Assembly (NCBI GenBank): GCA_914767885.1
Contig: CAJZBQ010000012.1
Location: forward strand, 1,059,550-1,123,549
Length of the DNA stretch: 64,000 nucleotides
Source: Blepharisma stoltei
Taxonomy: Eukaryota; Ciliophora; Heterotrichea; Heterotrichida; Blepharismidae
Direction: 5' to 3'
Within the stretch, counting starts at the first letter, position 1; the number at the start of each line of letters is the position of its first letter. The position numbers and the translations under genes were made by a program. The notes beneath the pieces are model-generated. The model worked only from the letters and a program-made list of their open reading frames with translations, ran no database searches and had not been told where the DNA came from. Shown in pieces: positions 56,200 through 64,000 of this stretch.

Positions 56200-57260
56200 A
56201 ATTATTGTTTTCCTATTTCAGCAGCTTCTTTTTCTAGTTGGAATATTTTGCTGAAATATTTCTCCAACTGATTGATTATTACTTCCGCTTGGAAGATCTA
56301 AATTTTCTGTTGCAATTTGGGATCTGCGAATTTTTTGTATCTTAGTCCTTTTTGAATATTCTGGGTTAGGGTTTTCGAGACCCTTAAATTCTTCTTCAGA
56401 TTCAACAGATTTTATTTGTATTTTTTGGAGTAGTTCATTACGGTCTCTGCTTAATGCATCATTAATAAAATTGATGTCTTTTTCAGAAAGATTTCATTCA
56501 TCCCCAGTAAAAGTGCCACTTACTTGACTTTCTTGCTTCAAATTATAAGCCGTATTAAAGTCCTGCAAATGCTGCTACTTCTTGTCTGAGATTATTACAT
56601 GCTTTAGCTCGGTTGCAGAAATGCAAAGGATTATTGGGCTTGAGCTTGATTGCGTTATCATAGCATTCTATTGTTTCTTGATATCTCTCTAAAACATAAA
56701 GAATATTGCCTTTATCATTATAAAAATTGGCATTATTTGGGTTGATTTTGATTGCTTCGGCATAGCGTTCAACTGCTTCTGGATATCTTCCTAATTCATT
56801 TACTCACACCCTCAGTGAGCGAACAAAAAATTATATTCACTCACGGTGGTTAGTTTTTTTTTTTGAAAAATTTATTTATAAATTTTTATAGAAATTGTTT
56901 TTCAATATTTAAAAAAATTCCAATTTGTAAAAATTGAGAGGCAAAAATAAATTTTATTTGCGAGATTTATATTTTAAAACGCAAGCTGTTTAAAATCAAC
57001 CAGAATTAGCTAGGGGATTTCGTTATAATAATTATCATTATTATATCAAAGTGCTTTTTTTTTTTCGCTCACGGAGGGCGGGTTTTGGTCAAAAAATAGG
57101 GATTTTTCTAATGGTTTTGTTCCCTCATCGAGGGGGGAGTTAGTAAAACTGCTTTCTTATAGTGAAAATCAGCATCGTTTAAAAAAATTAATCGATTCAT
57201 TATAGCATTTTATAGCTTCTAGATTTCTACCTAATTATTGAAGAGCATTCTTTTATTATT
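56200..57260 (-). pseudogene. TPR-protein pseudogene interrupted by a MITE
   Basis: The minus strand carries TPR units (GRYPEAVERYAEAIKINPNNANFYNDKG, then ERYQETIECYDNAIKLKPNN) on one side of the MITE and a weak TPR remnant on the other (57150-57260). A frameshift near 56570 separates the repeats from the conserved C-terminus (FTGDEWNLSEKDINFINDALSRDRN). That end matches the gene at 60521-62023. Confidence 0.7.
56803..57139 (-). mobile_element. Family-1 MITE in a TPR pseudogene
   Basis: A 337-bp element, reversed layout (inverted pair left, direct pair right), flanked by TTA (56800-56802 and 57140-57142). Confidence 0.82.
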
Positions 57261-58979
57261 TTAAAGACTGTTAATATGTTTTTTCCACTGAAGATGGTAT
57301 GAAGAAAGAAGCAAGAAATGAAATGGAAGGAGAATTAAAGAGCAAGCAAAGAAACAGAATCAGCAAAGGAATCAGAAATAGAGAATGAAAAGAAAGAGGA
57401 GAAAGAAACTGAATGGAATAAAAGGAAATAAAGCAGATGAGTGAAGGTAGGATTTAACTCCAGCATCTCAAACAAGAAAATAAGACACCTGACAAAGGGA
57501 TATATTGACGAAAATGAGAAACACATAATGGAGCAATGCTAGAGATATGATCAATCAGATTTAAGCTTAGATCAAGATTGCTACGAATAGAATTTGAAGA
57601 GGCAAGAGAAGTCTATATAAAAACTGAGAGGTATAGCGAGGATAGAAAAAAAGATTCAGGCGCAAAGAAAGGAGAGCAAAGTAGTAAGAATAGTGGGGTA
57701 GACCAGGAGATAAAGATTTCTACTAAAAGTTAGTGCAGAGGGAAGGGAAAGGGAACAGTAAAAGATAGAGAGCTTGTTAAAAAGTCCACTGCAACCTGAC
57801 ACAAATTAATTTAATTAAGTTAATATACATTTTGCAAAGTATGAAGCCCTTTGGAGAAAGGTGCATAGTTTTATCTTTAGAAAAGAAGTCAGAATTTCTG
57901 AACTCTATTTCTTCACCTGATGAAGAATCCAAAACGCTATTATAACCTTTGCTGGCATCAGATCACTTACCTAAAGTTCTAGAAAATTGAGCTCGTCTTT
58001 TCTTCCTTAATTTCACAGATTTAGTATTTTAATTTTCTTGAAGAATTAATAAAACCAATCGATTTCTTTTTCAAGGTTTCATATTAGAATATAAATGCTC
58101 TGGGTGCCTTCAAATCCCAATGAAGTTTTTTGAATTGAAAGCGTCTTGCTATTTGACCTTGAGAACTTTTCTTTCGTAGCTGAGGCTAATCTAGGTTTTC
58201 TTTAGAAATGAGTTTGCTCCTCAATGGCTACGAAGTCATTTTGATTTTACATAGTTATGGTCAAACTTAAAAATGCAATTATTACATCTAAGAGCGACAT
58301 GGCAAAGATTCTTGCATAAATAACAATAAATTCCTAGGACTGAGTAATCTTTTTGACATCTTTCTTAAAATTTTTGCGCAAGGGAAACCTAGATAAAACT
58401 TTCAAAGGTGGCTCCTTTCAAAAACAAATAGCTCTGAAAAGCTCAAACATCTTGCAGAAGAGGCTCTTGCTTTTTTGGCGAAAAATCCGATTTCCCCAAA
58501 ATAGTTTCCTTAGAAGATTGAGTTTGATGTGATAAAGCTCAACTAGTGATAAGATTACTCTTTTCACTTCAATCCTGATCTTCCCTGAAAGCCTAGAAAT
58601 GAAAGCAGCTTCGGCCCTAAACAATGAGTCGGCAGTTACGAGAGCCTTAGGACTTAATTCGCATCCAGTCTTATTAGGACTCTCTTTCAATTGTCAAGTT
58701 CCAGAGGATGACTCTTTGCAGGTCTAAACCCTCAAAAATCATGGATTCTATTCTGGTGATGTAAAAAAAGCTACATCTTTTCAGTCCTGCAAATTGAATT
58801 GTGAACAGAGATTAAAGTTGGGCTCACTTTCTTGGATGCAATACAAAAATTAATTCCATTTTTGGGAGTTTTGTGCGGGTAAATCAGATTGATTAATAAA
58901 AAATATTTAAAGACTCAGGAGTTAATAGCAAAAGATTATTAAATATTAGTAAATTATTTCATCTAGCTTTGTTTGTTCC
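57261..58979. other. Gene-poor stretch
   Basis: Purine-rich non-coding DNA around 57300-57760, then AT-rich sequence. A minus-strand open block at 58418-58690 has no family features. Nothing recognised. Confidence 0.4.
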
Positions 58980-59400
58980 TCCTTTATTATATGACAAATA
59001 AACTTGAGAAAAATAAGCATTTATTATTGAGTCTCCAATTCGTCTCCAGGCACTGTCGTTTGGCAAGTAACTTTCATAGACTGATCCATTATCATCACAT
59101 TCAATTAAATACAGTCTCTCTGCATTTATAAGAATCTTGCCTTCATCAGCTTTAAATCATAAGGAATTATTGCAAAAGTGTTGCTGTCAATTGAATACCT
59201 TAAAAGATTTTTATTTTGTATCCAGAAATCACAATATTCCCGTTAAATATTGCACCATTGCAAGAGAAATCAGCTTGTGGCAGTGGCTTTAATTTAATTC
59301 ATCAGTTTTCATTTAATCAAATCTCTCTGATAGAGTTAACTAAGTATCATAATTTTTTGATCCTCCAAAGCATTATTATTGTGATAGATATAATATTCTA
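58980..59400 (-). pseudogene. Kelch-domain pseudogene fragment
   Basis: In shifting frames the minus strand reads CFGGSKNYDTWLTLSERFD, FNGNIVISGYK, LINAERLYLIECDDNGSVYES, colinear with the kelch fragment at 37560-38060. Multiple stops. Confidence 0.6.
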
Positions 59401-60010
59401 TAGAAGTAAAATATGGTTAGTATTTAATTGAAGGACTTCTTCATAAATAATTTCTGATTTTGAGTTTGAAAGAATGTAATCAATAATTGTGTGTGTATTA
59501 TGACCTCTAAAAGTTGATATATGCATATCATTGAGAATATATAAATGAGAATCTTTAATAAATTTAGAAAATATCTCTCCTGTTAGATCATCGATCTCAG
59601 ATAAATATCCTTTTTAGATGTGCATTAAAATCACCCATTAGACTATTTGACGTCTATCCTTTGATTTTTTTAAAAAATTTCTTGAACTTCTATGATAAAG
59701 TTAATATAGTCATCAATTGATTTCTTACTCTGGTGATTTGTTACTACTGGGGCATAAGCTACTATTATTAAGTAATCTTCAATTAATGTTGCTGCTATTC
59801 TATGATTATTAGTTTCAATGATGTTATTAGATTTGGAAATGCTTCGTGTCTTAATAATCCAGTTCAACCTGATTCTCTGTTGCCAGCAATCGGCCATTAT
59901 TTCCAATTCAGATAATCCTTGAATATACAAAGAAGTTTTCAATCATGCTTCAGCAATTCCAAGAATAGAGATATCATTAGCAATCATTGCATTTCTTAAT
60001 TCTCTTTTTT
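59400..60010 (-). pseudogene. LINE retrotransposon endonuclease fragment
   Basis: The minus strand encodes, with two frame breaks, an APE-type endonuclease: ISILGIAEAWLKTSLYIQG, then YLIIVAYAPVV, then LMGDFNAHL (the catalytic GDFN motif), then TFRGHNTHTIIDYILSNSK and a TNHILL end in place of the usual SDH. This is the 5' enzyme of non-LTR retrotransposons; no reverse transcriptase follows in the window. A source of this kind could mobilise the SINE-like elements. Confidence 0.75.
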
Positions 60011-60059
60011 TTTAGTTAAGAAGAAACATTTAACTTATATCAAAACTTTTTACATAAAA

Positions 60060-60170
60060 AATTATGATTTTTATCTATAAAATTGGATTTGTTCCAATTT
60101 AAAGGGGGTTAAATCCACCAAAAAAATCGAAATTTTACCTATATCTTGTTCAACTTTAAAGGGGGGGAGT
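60060..60170. mobile_element. Family-2 MITE right half
   Basis: Contains CCAATTTAAAGGGGGTTAAATCC, GAAATTTTACCTATATCTTG and CAACTTTAAAGGGGGGGAG|TTTA. No matching left end was found, so this is a truncated copy. Confidence 0.65.
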
Positions 60171-60520
60171 TTAGTTCATCTAAACCTGATTCCAAAAGCT
60201 CTTCAATGCCGCTTCTTGATTCATTTAATGTTGGCTAAAGTATTTCCTTCAGCTTGCTATTTTTAACTACTCTTTTGTAAAAAATCTACTACAAAAATTC
60301 TCTTAATGGCATGAGCCTTGCCAGGAAGCGTTAAATGTTTCCCGAAGTGCAATTCACAGGATAGAGTTAAAGAAAGGTGCACACGATCACGCATATTCAA
60401 TTAACTTAAAGGTTGTGGCCTAACTCAAAAATTGCCTATGCTCTATAGCCTTAACCAAATGGGAAGCTTGGGGTATATATAATTATTATAATGACTGCTT
60501 ATTAAAATCCAAATTTTATT

Positions 60521-62023
60521 CTAAATCTGCATTTTTTGAAGTAGTTCAATACGGTCTCGGCCTAATACGTCGTTAATAAAATTGATATCTTTTCTAGAAA
60601 GCTTCCATTCATTCCCAGTGAAAACACCATTTACTTGATTTCCTTGCTTCAAATGATAAGCCTTGCTAAAGTCCTGCAAAGCCGCTTCTTCTTGTTTGAG
60701 ATTATTAAATAGTCTTGCTCGCCAGCAGAAATGCAAAGGATTATTGGGTTCAAGTTTTATTGCCTCATCATAGCATTGCATAGCTTCTTTATATTTCTCT
60801 AAAACATAAAAAGTATTGCCTTTACCATTATAATACTTGGCCTTATTTGAATTGATTTTGATTGCTTCATCATAGCTCTCTACTGCTTCTGTGTATCTTC
60901 CTAATTTATTTAAGTAAAAATCAGCATCTTTTGGGTTGAGTTTAATTGCTACGTCATAGCATTCGATTGCTTCTAGATATCTTTGTAAAATCTTAAAAGC
61001 GTTACCTTTATTATTGTAAAAAATAGCATTGTTTGGATTGAGTTTAATTGCTTCGTCATAGCATTCGATTGCTTCTAGATATCTTTCTAAATCATAAAAA
61101 GCGTCGCCTTTATTATTGTATAAATCAGCATCTTTTGGATGGAGTTTAATTGCTACGTCATAGCATTCGATTGCTTCTAGATATCTTTCTAAATCATAAA
61201 AAGCGTCGCCTTTATTATTGTATAAATCAGCATCTTTTGGATTGAGTTTGATTGCTTCTTCATAGCATTCGATTGCTTCTAGATATCTTTGTAAGATCTT
61301 AAAAGCGTTGCCTTTATTATTGTAAAATATAGCGTAGTTTGGATTGAGTTTAATTGCTTTGTTATAGCATTCGATTGCTTCTAGATATCTTTCTAAATCA
61401 TAAAAAGCGTTACCTTTATTATAGTATAAAACAGCGTCTTTTGGATTGAGTTTGATTGCTACGTCATAGCATTCCATTACTTCTAGATATCTTTTTAAAT
61501 AAGACAAAGCGTTGCTTTTATTATTGTATAAATCAGTATCTTTTGGATGGAGTTTGATTGCTTTGTCATAGCATTCGATTGCTTCTAGATATTTTTTTAA
61601 ATAATAAAAAGCGTGGCCTTTATTATTGTATAAATCAGCATTGTTTGGATTGAGTTTGATTGCTTCGTCATAGCATTCGATTGCTTCTAGATATCTTTCT
61701 AAATCATAAAAAGTTTTGCCTTTTTTATTGTATAAATCAGCATCTTTTGGACGGAGTTTGATTGCTTCGTCATAGCATTCGATTGCTTCTAGATTTTTTG
61801 CTAAATATTCTAGAGTAATATCTTTTACATTGCATTCATCCAGATAATAAGGATCGAGCTTAAAACTCTGGCCATTGCGCTTTATTGCTTCAATCTTTTT
61901 ACCTACTCTTCTAATTGAGATATGCTCAACATAATAAGCAACATCAATAGTGATTTTTTGATCTAAATTAAAATAATAATATTCTCGATTTGATGAGAAA
62001 GAGAGAATAGTTGAGATATGAAT
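60521..62023 (-). CDS. TPR-repeat protein gene running into the telomere
   Basis: The minus-strand frame is open from 62023 (just after a TAA) to the stop at 60521, 500 codons. No ATG occurs in frame before the TPR array, so the true 5' end is missing or joined through an unseen intron. Residues 1-80 are non-repeat (NREYYYFNLDQKITIDVAYYVEHISIRRV), followed by about eleven TPRs of the form EAIECYDEAIKLNPKDADLYNNKGDAFYDLERYL. A conserved C-terminus FTGNEWKLSRKDINFINDVLGRDRIELLQKM follows. The telomere begins about 70 bp beyond the open frame, so this looks like a gene cut by chromosome end formation, or a subtelomeric derivative of the 53754 gene family. Confidence 0.75.
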   Translation of the reverse strand: MHISTILSFSSNREYYYFNLDQKITIDVAYYVEHISIRRVGKKIEAIKRNGQSFKLDPYYLDECNVKDITLEYLAKNLEAIECYDEAIKLRPKDADLYNKKGKTFYDLERYLEAIECYDEAIKLNPNNADLYNNKGHAFYYLKKYLEAIECYDKAIKLHPKDTDLYNNKSNALSYLKRYLEVMECYDVAIKLNPKDAVLYYNKGNAFYDLERYLEAIECYNKAIKLNPNYAIFYNNKGNAFKILQRYLEAIECYEEAIKLNPKDADLYNNKGDAFYDLERYLEAIECYDVAIKLHPKDADLYNNKGDAFYDLERYLEAIECYDEAIKLNPNNAIFYNNKGNAFKILQRYLEAIECYDVAIKLNPKDADFYLNKLGRYTEAVESYDEAIKINSNKAKYYNGKGNTFYVLEKYKEAMQCYDEAIKLEPNNPLHFCWRARLFNNLKQEEAALQDFSKAYHLKQGNQVNGVFTGNEWKLSRKDINFINDVLGRDRIELLQKMQI

Positions 62024-62093
62024 TTAGACTAATTAGCGTTTGCTGACTCTATGATTTTGTAAATTATGATTTTAAGTTTTGAATAAAAAAGTA

Positions 62094-64000
62094 CTTAGGG
62101 TGTTAGGGTGTTAGGGTGTTAGGGTGTTAGGGTGTTAGGGTGTTAGGGTGTTAGGGTGTTAGGGTGTTAGGGTGTTAGGGTGTTAGGGTGTTAGGGTGTT
62201 AGGGTGTTAGGGTGTTAGGGTGTTAGGGTGTTAGGGTGTTAGGGTGTTAGGGTGTTAGGGTGTTAGGGTGTTAGGGTGTTAGGGTGTTAGGGTGTTAGGG
62301 TGTTAGGGTGTTAGGGTGTTAGGGTGTTAGGGTGTTAGGGTGTTAGGGTGTTAGGGTGTTAGGGTGTTAGGGTGTTAGGGTGTTAGGGTGTTAGGGTGTT
62401 AGGGTGTTAGGGTGTTAGGGTGTTAGGGTGTTAGGGTGTTAGGGTGTTAGGGTGTTAGGGTGTTAGGGTGTTAGGGTGTTAGGGTGTTAGGGTGTTAGGG
62501 TGTTAGGGTGTTAGGGTGTTAGGGGTGTTAGGGTGTTAGGGTGTTAGGGTGTTAGGGTGTTAGGGTGTTAGGGTGTTAGGGTGTTAGGGTGTTAGGGTGT
62601 TAGGGTGTTAGGGTGTTAGGGTGTTAGGGTGTTAGGGTGTTAGGGTGTTAGGGTGTTAGGGTGTTAGGGTGTTAGGGTGTTAGGGTGTTAGGGTGTTAGG
62701 GTGTTAGGGTGTTAGGGTGTTAGGGTGTTAGGGTGTTAGGGTGTTAGGGTGTTAGGGTGTTAGGGTGTTAGGGTGTTAGGGTGTTAGGGTGTTAGGGTGT
62801 TAGGGTGTTAGGGTGTTAGGGTGTTAGGGTGTTAGGGTGTTAGGGTGTTAGGGTGTTAGGGTGTTAGGGTGTTAGGGTGTTAGGGTGTTAGGGTGTTAGG
62901 GTGTTAGGGTGTTAGGGTGTTAGGGTGTTAGGGTGTTAGGGTGTTAGGGTGTTAGGGTGTTAGGGTGTTAGGGTGTTAGGGTGTTAGGGTGTTAGGGTGT
63001 TAGGGTGTTAGGGTGTTAGGGTGTTAGGGTGTTAGGGTGTTAGGGTGTTAGGGTGTTAGGGTGTTAGGGTGTTAGGGTGTTAGGGTGTTAGGGTGTTAGG
63101 GTGTTAGGGTGTTAGGGTGTTAGGGTGTTAGGGTGTTAGGGTGTTAGGGTGTTAGGGTGTTAGGGTGTTAGGGTGTTAGGGTGTTAGGGTGTTAGGGTGT
63201 TAGGGTGTTAGGGTGTTAGGGTGTTAGGGTGTTAGGGTGTTAGGGTGTTAGGGTGTTAGGGTGTTAGGGTGTTAGGGTGTTAGGGTGTTAGGGTGTTAGG
63301 GTGTTAGGGTGTTAGGGTGTTAGGGTGTTAGGGTGTTAGGGTGTTAGGGTGTTAGGGTGTTAGGGTGTTAGGGTGTTAGGGTGTTAGGGTGTTAGGGTGT
63401 TAGGGTGTTAGGGTGTTAGGGTGTTAGGGTGTTAGGGTGTTAGGGTGTTAGGGTGTTAGGGTGTTAGGGTGTTAGGGTGTTAGGGTGTTAGGGTGTTAGG
63501 GTGTTAGGGTGTTAGGGTGTTAGGGTGTTAGGGTGTTAGGGTGTTAGGGTGTTAGGGTGTTAGGGTGTTAGGGTGTTAGGGTGTTAGGGTGTTAGGGTGT
63601 TAGGGTGTTAGGGTGTTAGGGTGTTAGGGTGTTAGGGTGTTAGGGTGTTAGGGTGTTAGGGTGTTAGGGTGTTAGGGTGTTAGGGTGTTAGGGTGTTAGG
63701 GTGTTAGGGTGTTAGGGTGTTAGGGTGTTAGGGTGTTAGGGTGTTAGGGTGTTAGGGTGTTAGGGTGTTAGGGTGTTAGGGTGTTAGGGTGTTAGGGTGT
63801 TAGGGTGTTAGGGTGTTAGGGTGTTGAGGGTGTTAGGGTGTTAGGGTGTTAGGGTGTTAGGGTGTTAGGGTGTTAGGGTGTTAGGGTGTTAGGGTGTTAG
63901 GGTGTTAGGGTGTTAGGGTGTTAGGGTGTTAGGGTGTTAGGGTGTTAGGGTGTTAGGGTGTTAGGGTGTTAGGGTGTTAGGGTGTTAGGGTGTTAGGGTG
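62094..64000 (+). repeat. Telomere, (TTAGGGTG)n
   Basis: About 238 tandem copies of an 8-bp unit TTAGGGTG (complement CCCTAACA), the G-rich strand running toward the right end, to the end of the window. Two phase-breaking variants are visible: an extra G near 62523 (TTAGGGGTG) and an inserted G near 63824 (TTGAGGGTG). The unit is that reported for heterotrich ciliates. Confidence 0.97.

Noticed and set aside
62094-64000. CRISPR-like repeat array
   Set aside because: Units are contiguous 8-mers without spacers; it is a telomere at a eukaryotic chromosome end.

Overview
The window looks like germline (micronuclear) DNA of a heterotrich ciliate, most probably Blepharisma. Four things point there. 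In-frame TGA falls where conserved families have tryptophan (e.g. Asp-Leu-Gln-Asp-Trp in IFT144), while TAA/TAG end genes. Two exact 15-nt introns sit in a Myb gene. The right end is about 1.9 kb of an 8-bp telomere repeat (TTAGGGTG, complement of CCCTAACA). Genes are interrupted by insertions whose removal between short direct repeats or TA dinucleotides restores conserved reading frames, as expected of internal eliminated sequences (IESs). The species and nucleus are inferences; the interruptions and frame restorations are read directly.

Left arm (1-15 kb), gene-rich: an unidentified Cys-rich/coiled-coil gene (+), IFT144/WDR19 (-) broken by two GC-rich SINE-like elements, an R2R3-Myb gene (-), NOP53 (-) with another SINE-like element just upstream, and an RNF170-type RING E3 gene (-) split by a 95-bp TA-bounded IES. 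A diverged SINE-like copy lies at about 14 kb.

Middle (14.5-26 kb): the first member of a repeated small-protein family, interrupted near its start by a MITE, then a ~2,160-residue secreted Ser/Thr-rich surface protein (-) with IESs in its last 1 kb and a MITE abutting its stop codon, then AT-rich gene-poor DNA.

Accessory region (26-49 kb): a ~9.5-kb segmental duplication (about 26.9-36.6 kb and 39.7-49 kb). Each copy carries small-family genes and a Rab-like GTPase. Comparing the copies exposes empty sites for several insertions, and one site holds a full-length Pogo-type transposon in one copy and a 125-bp relic in the other. A truncated MULE transposase lies only in the first copy.

Right arm (49-64 kb): a ~1,167-residue receptor-like multi-pass protein (-), a B-box-like/TPR protein (+), decayed TPR and kelch genes, a LINE endonuclease fragment, and a TPR gene whose 5' end stops against the telomere.

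The most interesting content is the population of inserted elements: at least two MITE families sharing one asymmetric terminal design, a GC-rich SINE-like family sitting inside exons, and palindromic TA-bounded elements, one containing tRNA-minihelix-like hairpins.
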